NCBI GenBank assembly: GCA_900547615.1
Contig: URHH01000028.1
Span: 1 to 27,076, forward strand
Reading direction: 5' to 3'
DNA: 27,076 bases
Source of the DNA: an uncultured Blautia sp.
Lineage (GTDB): Bacteria; Bacillota; Clostridia; Lachnospirales; Lachnospiraceae
Every line of letters starts with the position of its first letter. The first letter of the stretch is position 1. Below are positions 15,812-22,933 of this stretch, piece by piece. The position numbers and the translations under genes were made by a program. The notes below the pieces were generated by a model that saw only the letters and a list, made by a program, of their open reading frames with translations, had not been told where the DNA came from and searched no databases.

Positions 15812-17816
15812 AGGATTATTTTTAAAGCTGGCAGTCAGCAATATCAAAAGAAATAAAGGGACGTATATTCCGTATATGCTTACCTGTATCTGCTGTATCG
15901 CCATGACGTACATGATGTTTTTTGTAACGCAGAGCAAGGATTTATCAGAGATGGTCCCCAACAGCGCAATCGTGACAAGCATTATGTTTCTGGGGATTGC
16001 CGTGATTTATATTTTTTCCTTTATCTTTCTTCTGTACAGCAACAGTTTTGTCATGAAGAGGCGGCAGAAGGAAATCGGTCTTTACAATATTCTGGGACTG
16101 GAAAAGGGGCACATTATGAAGATGATGGCTGTGGAGACGCTTTTCACTTCCGTTATCAGCATCATCGGAGGAATTGCAGTGGGGATCCTTGGAAGCAAGC
16201 TTGCGCTTCTGCTTCTTCTTAAAATCCTTCACGTGCCTGCACAGCTTGGCTTTTATGTGTGCGTACCTGGAATTGTCACATGTGCGCTTATGTTCCTGCC
16301 GGTTGTGATCGTAACCTTATTCCGGAATATCCACAGAGTACGCTTAAACCAGCCCATCGAGCTTCTGCGCGGGGGAAACACAGGAGAAAGGGAGCCGAAA
16401 GCAAAGTGGCTGATGGCGCTTCTGGGATTTATCTGTCTCGGCAGCGGCTATTACATTGCTGTGACAACGGAATCTCCTGTGACAGCTCTTGGAATGTTTT
16501 TTGCAGCCGTACTTCTTGTTATGGCAGGCACGTATCTTTTATTTACAGCGGGAAGTATCGCAGTGTTAAAAATGATGCGCTGGAAAAAAAGCTTCTATTA
16601 TAAGACGAAGAACTTCACAAGCGTTTCCGGTATGCTTTACCGTATGAAGCAAAATGCAATGGGACTTGCGAGTATCTGTATTTTAAGTACGGGAGTTCTT
16701 CTTATGCTGTCCACCACGGTTTCTCTGAATATGGGAATTGAGGATTCTTTAAGCAGCATGTTCCCGTATGATGTGGGTTTTACCTTTAATGGCATTTCTC
16801 TTGAGGAAGTGCCGGAGATCAGAGAAAAATTTGACGGGATAATAGAAAAGGAACAGATTCCGTATACGGAAAAGACAACGCAGGTCGTTCTTGATACCAG
16901 TATTGCCAGAAAAGGCAATGATATGGAAATCATGACAAGAGATTATGATGTTTCTGCATCAGTAGAATATCTGGCGCTCGTTCCTGCGGAGGAATATGAA
17001 AGAATCAGTGGGAAAAAGGCGGATATTCAAAAGGGAGAAGTCCTTGCATTTCAGGAAAAAGGCGGAAAGGGCAATCTTACCTTAAACGGAAAAGAATATA
17101 AGGTAAAGGAATGGCTCCCTGAGTTTCCTGTAAACAGCAGAGGGGAAAATGCGTTTTATAAGACAACATTAGTTGTTACAATGGAAGATTTTAAAGAAAT
17201 TGACGCGCTTCAGAAAGAACTCATAGGAGAGGGATACGGAAGGCTGAAGCTGGAGTTTGGTCTTTACATGGACGGCGGAAAAGAAGCGATAATGAAATAC
17301 GGAAACATTCTCCGGGATAATTTAACACCTGTTGTCTCGACGCTTCAGGGAGAAGATCCTGAAATTGCCCCCTGGCTCACAACGGATATTCGGGAAGAGC
17401 ATTACAGTTCCTTCTATATAATAAACGGCGGTCTTCTCTTCCTTGGAATTTTCCTCGGATTTATTTTCCTTGTGGGAGCCGGCATGATCATTTATTACAA
17501 ACAGATGTCGGAAGGATATGAAGATAAAGATCGGTTTGAGATCATGCAGAAGGTGGGCATGAGCCGGAAAGAGGTGAAGTCAGCCATACGAAGACAGATT
17601 CTCATGGTATTTTTCCTGCCTCTTCTGATGGCTGTCCTTCATATTATCATGGCGTTCCCTATGATCAGCCGCCTTCTGGCGCTTCTCGGAATGCTGAATA
17701 CGGAACTTTATATTCTTTGTACTGTCGGTACGATTGCAGTTTTTGCAGTTATTTACGCATTCATTTATATGTGCACGGCGAAGTCTTACTATAAAATTGT
17801 GGAGAGGAGAGGGTAA
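15804..17816 (+). CDS. ABC transporter permease, BceB/FtsX-like
   Basis: A 670-residue membrane protein of the BceB family. The arrangement is an N-terminal helix (about 20-45), further helices to about residue 310, a large extracellular domain (about 312-520, rich in charged residues), and three final helices. This is the typical ten-helix topology in which the large loop binds the peptide antibiotic. ATG 15804 is preferred, with AGGCGGTGAG about 6 nt upstream; an in-frame GTG at 15795 is less likely. The gene ends in VERRG, 1 nt before the stop of the convergent permease remnant. Its C-terminus and that of the remnant are related. Confidence 0.92.
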   Translation: MRKGLFLKLAVSNIKRNKGTYIPYMLTCICCIAMTYMMFFVTQSKDLSEMVPNSAIVTSIMFLGIAVIYIFSFIFLLYSNSFVMKRRQKEIGLYNILGLEKGHIMKMMAVETLFTSVISIIGGIAVGILGSKLALLLLLKILHVPAQLGFYVCVPGIVTCALMFLPVVIVTLFRNIHRVRLNQPIELLRGGNTGEREPKAKWLMALLGFICLGSGYYIAVTTESPVTALGMFFAAVLLVMAGTYLLFTAGSIAVLKMMRWKKSFYYKTKNFTSVSGMLYRMKQNAMGLASICILSTGVLLMLSTTVSLNMGIEDSLSSMFPYDVGFTFNGISLEEVPEIREKFDGIIEKEQIPYTEKTTQVVLDTSIARKGNDMEIMTRDYDVSASVEYLALVPAEEYERISGKKADIQKGEVLAFQEKGGKGNLTLNGKEYKVKEWLPEFPVNSRGENAFYKTTLVVTMEDFKEIDALQKELIGEGYGRLKLEFGLYMDGGKEAIMKYGNILRDNLTPVVSTLQGEDPEIAPWLTTDIREEHYSSFYIINGGLLFLGIFLGFIFLVGAGMIIYYKQMSEGYEDKDRFEIMQKVGMSRKEVKSAIRRQILMVFFLPLLMAVLHIIMAFPMISRLLALLGMLNTELYILCTVGTIAVFAVIYAFIYMCTAKSYYKIVERRG

Positions 17817-17830
17817 CTTACCTCTCCACA
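17798..17830. repeat. 10-bp inverted repeat across two convergent permease 3' ends
   Basis: TGTGGAGAGG (17798-17807) and CCTCTCCACA (17821-17830) flank 13 nt. Each arm encodes the Val-Glu-Arg C-terminus of one of the two convergent, related permeases, so homology explains the repeat. The stem could also act as a transcript end, but no T-tract follows. Confidence 0.7.
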
Positions 17831-18087
17831 GAGCGGGAAAACAGAATCCAGGTACTTATAAAGTAGCAGATAAGCAGCAGGAGCAGAATGCCTCCTGTTG
17901 TGAAAATCTGCTTTAATAATATCTCATATCCAATATAGGCGGAAATTTCCGCGGAAATGGACTGGATAAAGTAGGCGAGAAAGGCGATGGAAACAAAAAC
18001 TGCCGTACAGACAGGGAGTCCGAACCATACGCCAAGCTGTTTTGCCATAAGCTTTCGAATGTTTTTTTCTTCCACACCCTTCTCCAA
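17818..18087 (-). pseudogene. BceB-like permease, C-terminal remnant
   Basis: About 85 residues homologous to the last part of BceB-type permeases. It starts at the GVEEKNIRKLMAKQLGVWFG stretch, which normally follows the penultimate cytoplasmic loop, then has two hydrophobic helices and ends SRSVER. There is no ribosome site or start codon of its own. The N-terminal ~550 residues are missing. It is joined directly, in another frame, to the N-terminal part of a BceS-like kinase. The reading frame is still open, so the deletion is probably recent. Confidence 0.85.
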
Positions 18088-18415
18088 TAGTTTCCAGCAT
18101 GGATTTTTCCGCTATTTTCATAAGTTTATAAAAGACGCGGTCGTCTGCCCGTTTCGGAACCTCCATTACCTCTGCAATGAGATATTTTTCTTCCAGATGC
18201 TCTGCCATGTGAAGGAGGCTGTCCAGATATTTTTTCCGCATTCTCCAGGAAATCTCCTCGCAGCAGAGAAAAAATACCAGCCATGCAGTTAAAATGAAAA
18301 GAATGGAGGCGGCAGAATTTCCGCAGGCAAGAAGAAAAAGGGTGAGAAAAAGCATACCGAAAAGGCTGGCGCAGACTGCGGGAAGCTTTGTTTTCAAATA
18401 GTTTCCCCTGCTCAT
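18080..18415 (-). pseudogene. BceS-like histidine kinase, N-terminal remnant
   Basis: The first ~112 residues of an intramembrane-sensing kinase are present: two hydrophobic helices (about residues 10-30 and 36-52) and the cytoplasmic stretch EKYLIAEVMEVPKRADDRVFY (about 75-95) leading to KSMLETIGE. The H-box and the whole catalytic domain are absent. After Glu112 (18080) the frame runs into permease sequence out of phase, giving a nonsense tail to a stop at 17924. The start overlaps the regulator stop by 4 nt (ATGA). It cannot phosphorylate anything. Confidence 0.87.
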
Positions 18416-19080
18416 AAGGTATACCCCTGCCTGTGCTTTGTTTTTATAAAATCCGAAAGTCCCACAGACGATAATTTATCACGGATTCTTGTAATGTTTA
18501 CGCTTAGGGTATTATCATCTACGTAAAGCTGATTGTCCCACAGAAAATCAATGATGTCGTTTCTGGAACAGATTTTCCCGGCGTGTTTAAAAAGAAAATA
18601 CAGGATTTTCAATTCGTTTTTTGTAAGATCTGCCCGCTTTCCCCCGTATTCAAGAAAGCTTCCTTCCAGATGAAGCGCCGCGCCTTTCCACGTAAGGATT
18701 TCCTGCTGACCGGATAAATACGCTTTGTTTAAAAGAGAAGAAATTTTGGCGAGAAGGATAGCTGGATTATAAGGCTTTGTGATAAAAGCGTCTCCTCCCA
18801 ACATAATGCTGTTCAGCTCGTCCATATCTGTATTGCTGCTTGTCACAAAAATGATGGGCATATGGGAAAAGGCGCGAATCTGCGAGCAGATGGAAAAGCC
18901 GTCGTTTCCCGGAAGCTTAATATCAAGGATCGCAAGATGGGGCTGAAAGGTCTGCACATATTCGATTGTATTTGGAAAATCTGTCACTGCCTCTGTCTGG
19001 TAGCCGTTTCCCGTAAGAAGGTTTTTAAGCTGTGTCTGTATGGTGGGATCGTCCTCGACGATCAGTATTTTAAAATTCAT
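18412..19080 (-). CDS. Orphaned response regulator, OmpR family (BceR-like)
   Basis: A 222-residue regulator with acidic Glu9-Asp10-Asp11, phospho-acceptor Asp53 (ILDIKLPG) and the TKPY lysine near residue 103. Its winged helix includes ELKILYFLFKHAGKICSRNDI and DDNTLSVNITRIRDKLSSVG. It is a paralogue of the regulator at 12575. The start at 19080 has AGGAGGG upstream; the longer open frame upstream has no homology. All residues needed for activity are kept, yet its kinase is truncated. It may be unphosphorylated, or served by the neighbouring kinase. Its promoter is near consensus. Confidence 0.9.
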   Translation of the reverse strand: MNFKILIVEDDPTIQTQLKNLLTGNGYQTEAVTDFPNTIEYVQTFQPHLAILDIKLPGNDGFSICSQIRAFSHMPIIFVTSSNTDMDELNSIMLGGDAFITKPYNPAILLAKISSLLNKAYLSGQQEILTWKGAALHLEGSFLEYGGKRADLTKNELKILYFLFKHAGKICSRNDIIDFLWDNQLYVDDNTLSVNITRIRDKLSSVGLSDFIKTKHRQGYTL

Positions 19081-19101
19081 AATATCCCTCCTGATGACAT
19101 G

Positions 19102-19130
19102 ATTATACTTGATGGGAGGAGATTTCACAA
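19102..19130 (-). promoter_or_regulatory. Sigma-A promoter of the orphaned regulator
   Basis: On the minus strand: TTGTGA (19125-19130), 17-nt spacer, TATAAT (19102-19107), about 21 nt before the ATG. Confidence 0.85.
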
Positions 19131-19165
19131 GAAACAGATTTGGAGTGGAAGAGGAGGGGGAAATC

Positions 19166-19174
19166 TGGTAAAAT
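19166..19174 (+). promoter_or_regulatory. Extended -10 promoter candidate of azlCD
   Basis: TG-G-TAAAAT (19166-19174) lies 36 nt before the azlC start. The same 9-base extended -10 appears before the regulator at 12575. No good -35 is present. Confidence 0.5.
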
Positions 19175-19210
19175 AGTAAAGTATTACTAAAAGAAAGGAA
19201 GGAGAGCCTT

Positions 19211-19948
19211 ATGAAAGGCGAAAGTTTTAAAAGGGGGCTTCGTGACGGGATTCCCATAGGGCTTGGGTATTTTGCGGTGTCCTTTACCTTTGGCATGATG
19301 GCAGTTGCCGGAGGATTAAGCATCTGGCAGGCAGTTTTGATTTCTTTTACAAATCTTACATCTGCAGGGCAGTTTGCAGGTCTTGATATTATTCTTGCGG
19401 CAGGCTCCTACTGGGAGATGGCGCTGACACAGCTGATCATCAATCTGCGGTACAGTCTGATGTCTTTTTCCCTGTCACAGAAATTGCGAAGGGACGTTCC
19501 CTGGGCACACAGGTATCTTGTGGCTTTTGGTGTAACAGATGAGATTTTCGGGATCAGTGTAAGCCGTCCGGAAAAGGTACACCCGTTTTATAATTACGGA
19601 GCCATGTGCGTGGCAATTCCGGGCTGGACGCTTGGAACCCTCGCAGGTGCAATTTCCGGAAATCTTCTGCCGGATTTTATGATGAGCGCCTTAAGCGTGG
19701 CAATTTACGGAATGTTTCTGGCGATCATCATTCCGCCTGCAAAGAAAAATAAAGTAATTCTTGTAGTTGTTGTGGGAGCGATGGCAGTGAGCGGGCTGTT
19801 TTCTGTGGCGCCGGTTTTAAATCAGGTATCTTCCGGCTTTGTGATTATTATCACAACCCTTCTTGTGGCAGGGGCTGCAGCATATTTCCGTCCGGTTCAG
19901 GAGGAAAAAGAGATGGGAGAAAGAGAAGGTGAATCGTATGAGTCATAA
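19211..19948 (+). CDS. azlC: AzlC family branched-chain amino-acid exporter, large subunit
   Basis: A 245-residue integral membrane protein. It has the family N-terminus GLRDGIPIGLGYFAVSFTFG (about residues 9-28), then several hydrophobic helices and the conserved LTSAGQFAGLDIILA and LINLRYSLMSFSLS regions (residues about 50-95). It works with the small AzlD subunit to export branched-chain amino acids or analogues. The AGAAAGGAAGGAG ribosome site is strong. It overlaps the following azlD by 11 nt. The C-terminal tail (QEEKEMGEREGESYES) is hydrophilic and cytoplasmic. Confidence 0.92.
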   Translation: MKGESFKRGLRDGIPIGLGYFAVSFTFGMMAVAGGLSIWQAVLISFTNLTSAGQFAGLDIILAAGSYWEMALTQLIINLRYSLMSFSLSQKLRRDVPWAHRYLVAFGVTDEIFGISVSRPEKVHPFYNYGAMCVAIPGWTLGTLAGAISGNLLPDFMMSALSVAIYGMFLAIIIPPAKKNKVILVVVVGAMAVSGLFSVAPVLNQVSSGFVIIITTLLVAGAAAYFRPVQEEKEMGEREGESYES

Positions 19949-20252
19949 TATTTATATTTACATATTCGTTATGGCAGGGGTCACATACCTGATCCGTATG
20001 CTTCCCCTTGTCCTTGCCAAAAAAGAAATTTCCAGTCCGTTTATTAAGTCGTTTCTTTATTATGTGCCGTATGCCTGTCTGGCAGCCATGACGTTTCCTG
20101 CAATTTTGTCTGCTACAGAAAGTCCCGTTTCCGGGGCAGCAGGACTGGGAGCTGCGCTTGTGGCAGCTTATAAAGAAAAAAGCCTTCTTACCGTTGCCCT
20201 GGCTGCCTGCTGTGCAGTGTTTATTGTGGAGCGGATTTTACAGTTTGTTTAG
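19938..20252 (+). CDS. azlD: AzlD family small subunit of the branched-chain amino-acid exporter
   Basis: A 104-residue membrane protein with three to four hydrophobic helices and the conserved TYLIRMLPLVL (about residues 16-26), YVPYACLAAMTFPAIL and GAALVAAYKEKSLL segments. The ATG at 19938 is inside the azlC 3' end, with AGAAGGTGA upstream; the longer frame upstream is not homologous. Its stop (TAG, 20250-20252) overlaps the convergent dapF stop, so there is no room for a terminator between them. Confidence 0.9.
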   Translation: MSHNIYIYIFVMAGVTYLIRMLPLVLAKKEISSPFIKSFLYYVPYACLAAMTFPAILSATESPVSGAAGLGAALVAAYKEKSLLTVALAACCAVFIVERILQFV

Positions 20253-21106
20253 TTTTCTCCCAAAAAAGAAAGGTCAATTTCCCCGTCATACACAGTTGTG
20301 GCGGGGCCTGTCATATATACAAGATTTTCTTCGCGGTCCCAGAAGATTTCCAGATCTCCTCCAAGAAGCTTTACCGTAACAGGGGCGCTTCCGTCAACGT
20401 GGTGATTTAAGATAGAAGCAACCGCAACGGCGCAGGCGCCTGTTCCGCAGGCAAGCGTTTCGCCGGAGCCTCTTTCCCACACACGCATCTGAACTGTATG
20501 CTCATCGATGACTTTGACAAATTCGGTATTTACTCTGTCCGGGAAAAGCGGGTGATTTTCAAATTTCGGACCGATTTTTTCAATTTCAAGATGATCCACA
20601 TCTTCCATAAATATAACGGCATGGGGATTTCCCATAGAAACGCCTGTAAAATAATAAGTATTTCCCTCTGCTTCAATGGGGCTGTGAACTGCCGTATCTC
20701 CTTCTGTCAGAACCGGGATTTCCTTTGGCGTGAGAATGGGAGAACCCATATTTACGCGGACAGAGGAAACCTTTCCGTCTTTTACAGTAAGGTCAAGATA
20801 TTTGATACCGCTTTTTGTTGCAACGGAAATGCTTGTTTTATTTACAATGCCGTAGTCGTAGGCGTATTTTGCAACGCAGCGGATTCCGTTTCCGCACATG
20901 GCGCCCTGAGAGCCGTCAAGATTATACATATCCATTTCGCAGTCTGCAATTTCAGAAGGTTTAATGAGGATCAGACCGTCAGAACCGATCCCAAAGTGGC
21001 GGTCGCTTACAAATTTTGCCACTTCACATGGATTTTTTACTGTTTCCTGAAAACAGTTGACATATACATAGTCATTTCCAATTCCCTGCATTTTTGTGAA
21101 TTTCAT
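20249..21106 (-). CDS. dapF: Diaminopimelate epimerase
   Basis: Converts LL- to meso-diaminopimelate in lysine and peptidoglycan synthesis, in the cytoplasm. It is 285 residues, normal for the family. The two catalytic cysteines are present: Cys71 in GAMCGNGIRC and Cys220 in ETLACGTGAC. The N-terminus KMQGIGNDYVYV and the GNPHAVIF and NTEFVKV motifs are family-typical. The start at 21106 is preferred (AAGGA site upstream, family N-terminus); the extension to 21154 is not homologous. It lies 25 nt after hydF on the same strand and is probably co-transcribed with it. Confidence 0.96.
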   Translation of the reverse strand: MKFTKMQGIGNDYVYVNCFQETVKNPCEVAKFVSDRHFGIGSDGLILIKPSEIADCEMDMYNLDGSQGAMCGNGIRCVAKYAYDYGIVNKTSISVATKSGIKYLDLTVKDGKVSSVRVNMGSPILTPKEIPVLTEGDTAVHSPIEAEGNTYYFTGVSMGNPHAVIFMEDVDHLEIEKIGPKFENHPLFPDRVNTEFVKVIDEHTVQMRVWERGSGETLACGTGACAVAVASILNHHVDGSAPVTVKLLGGDLEIFWDREENLVYMTGPATTVYDGEIDLSFLGEN

Positions 21107-21131
21107 AATATCATTTCCTTTCGTGATGTAT

Positions 21132-22349
21132 TTATATATAGATACCAGGGTCAAAAGGTCCCAGGCTTCTTTTCAGAATCCATTTTATCTGTGCAATTAA
21201 AGTTCCATAATTGGTTATGGGGATTCCCTGGTCTTTCGCACAGGCAATCCTGTATTTCATTTCTCTTTCATTGAGCATACAGCCGCCGCAGTGGACAATC
21301 ATCTTATAAGGAGAGAGATCCTGTGGAAATTCTGTCCCGGAGGTAAAGGAAAAGGAAAGCTCTTCTCCTACATATTCCTGGATCCATTTTGGGAGTTTGA
21401 CGCTTCCAATATCATTGCACTGGCGGTGGTGAGTGCAGCCTTCGCTTATAAGAATCCTGTCTCCTTTTTTCAGGGAATCCAAAGCGGAAGCTCCCTCTGC
21501 CAGAGTCTCAAGATTTCCCTTGTATCTGGCAAACAGAATCGAAAAAGAAGTAAGCGGGATATGTTCTGGCGTATGTTTTGCCACAAAGGGGAAAACCTGG
21601 CTGTCTGTAATCACAAGCCGGGGAGAGATTCCTTTTTCCAGAAGCCCGGAAAGAGCCTGTGGAAATTCCGTGTCCCGCACAGTAAGAGCCGTCGCTCCGC
21701 AGGAGAGAATATCCCGGATCGTCTGCTGCTGGGGAAGTATGAGCCGTCCCTTTGGCGCAGCCTTGTCGATGGGAATGACAAGAAGCACAAGGTCAAGGGG
21801 CTTTAACAGATCAGATACAAGGGGCTTTTGTTTGTCTTCCTTTGGGGCAAGAGCGGCAATGTGTTCTTTGAGCTCATGAATATTTGTGCCGTCTTTTGCA
21901 CTGACGCAGACAGAAGGCATATCAGACAAAGCGGCATTTCCGGGCATACTTCTGTTTAAATCTATCTTATTATATACAAGAAGGAACGGAATATTTTTTG
22001 CCCGGAAACGGGAAATCAGAGTTTCTTCTGTGGCTGATAATCCTGCTGTGCTGTCTATAATAAGAACAGCAATGTCTGTTTTATTCAGAACCTGCAGCGT
22101 TTTCTGGATCCGGAGATTTCCAAGTTCTCCCTCATCGTCAATGCCCGGAGTGTCGATTAGCATGACAGGACCTAAGGGGAGAAGCTCCATTGTTTTATAT
22201 ACCGGATCAGTTGTTGTTCCTTTGACATCAGAGACAATGGCAAGATTCTGCCCTGTCACTGCGTTTATGATGCTTGATTTTCCGGCATTCCGCCTGCCGA
22301 AAAAAGAAATGTGTACCCGCTCTGCGGCGGGCGTCTGGTTCATAGCCAT
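21132..22349 (-). CDS. hydF: [FeFe] hydrogenase H-cluster maturation GTPase HydF
   Basis: The scaffold GTPase on which the diiron subcluster of [FeFe] hydrogenase is assembled with HydE and HydG. It is 405 residues, normal. The GTPase part has G1 GRRNAGKSS (residues 18-26), G3 DTPGIDDEG and G4 NKIDL. The iron-sulfur motif is Cys305-Thr-His307, 46 intervening residues, then Cys354-Gly-Gly-Cys357, matching the family pattern CxHx(46-53)CxxC. The start at 22349 follows AGGAGG. HydE, HydG and the hydrogenase itself are not in the window, so the presence of an [FeFe] hydrogenase elsewhere in the genome is inferred. It is paired with dapF. Confidence 0.95.
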   Translation of the reverse strand: MAMNQTPAAERVHISFFGRRNAGKSSIINAVTGQNLAIVSDVKGTTTDPVYKTMELLPLGPVMLIDTPGIDDEGELGNLRIQKTLQVLNKTDIAVLIIDSTAGLSATEETLISRFRAKNIPFLLVYNKIDLNRSMPGNAALSDMPSVCVSAKDGTNIHELKEHIAALAPKEDKQKPLVSDLLKPLDLVLLVIPIDKAAPKGRLILPQQQTIRDILSCGATALTVRDTEFPQALSGLLEKGISPRLVITDSQVFPFVAKHTPEHIPLTSFSILFARYKGNLETLAEGASALDSLKKGDRILISEGCTHHRQCNDIGSVKLPKWIQEYVGEELSFSFTSGTEFPQDLSPYKMIVHCGGCMLNEREMKYRIACAKDQGIPITNYGTLIAQIKWILKRSLGPFDPGIYI

Positions 22350-22808
22350 AGTTACCTCCTTTTGGTGCTTTTTTTATATAAGTAGGTTTATTTTAAGAAA
22401 ATCCTAGAATTCTCCTGGTTCTGTTTAATTTGAATACACTTTTTTTAAGTGTTTTATGATTTTAACCTACAATTTTTAAGGGAAAATAAGCGAAAATAAC
22501 ACTTGAGTGATGTATAGCCTATTATTTTCCGAGACTTTGTAGGATACGATTGTAAAATGCTCAAATTCCGGTTAGTTTGCTTTCTAAATAATAGGATACA
22601 ATGAAGCAATTTAAAATTCCAGCCTATTTCAGGAAAAATTTTGTAGGCTGGAAAAGCAATGCAAGCCTTTTCTGCCTATATTAATTCGTCTGCGTTTTTC
22701 TCCGCGTCTGGCTGTAAGATGAAAAACCTTTTCTGCGGGAGTTATCATAACAAATGAGTATTTATTCGTCTAAGTGTTGTAAATAATTATAAAAAAATTT
22801 TAATTATT
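22350..22808. other. Long non-coding region with inverted repeats
   Basis: No gene is visible in the 584 bp between hydF and the amino-acid importer. This AT-rich part contains several inverted repeats. ACACTT and AAGTGT (22436-22452) form one. CCTATTATTT (22518-22527) and AAATAATAGG (22586-22595) form another. A 10-bp hairpin lies at 22617-22653. CCTA/TAGG words recur (near 22464, 22538, 22591, 22620, 22644). No known riboswitch or structured RNA was recognised. The hydF promoter must lie in the left part, but I found no convincing one. Confidence 0.5.
22617..22653. repeat. 10-bp stem-loop in the intergenic region
   Basis: TTCCAGCCTA (22617-22626) pairs with TAGGCTGGAA (22644-22653) over a 17-nt loop. 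It is not next to a gene end and has no T-tract on the plus strand. It could be an operator, a small-RNA stem or a remnant of a mobile repeat. Confidence 0.6.
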
Positions 22809-22850
22809 ATGCAAGTATACTCTTGCATTTTAGGAAAAACATGATAGAAT
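22809..22850 (+). promoter_or_regulatory. Promoter of the amino-acid ABC operon with palindrome over the -35
   Basis: TTGCAT (22823-22828), 16-nt spacer, TG-A-TAGAAT (22842-22850, extended -10). ATGCAAG (22809-22815) and CTTGCAT (22822-22828) form a perfect 7-bp inverted repeat with a 6-nt centre. The right arm is the -35 itself, so a bound repressor would mask the promoter. The leader is about 77 nt. Confidence 0.6.
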
Positions 22851-22933
22851 AGAAGCACAGTAAAGATTATACAAAGACATTGCATAAATTAAATATTTAT
22901 TCATCTTACACATATTTCAAGGAGGAAAAAGTA

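Noticed and set aside
17924..18079. C-terminal tail of the 163-codon kinase frame
   Set aside because: After 18080 this frame is out-of-phase permease sequence, so the residues are nonsense and not a novel domain.
20498..21274. Plus-strand open frame of 258 codons opposite dapF
   Set aside because: Shadow of dapF/hydF; Cys/Phe/His-rich translation, no start signal and no homology pattern.
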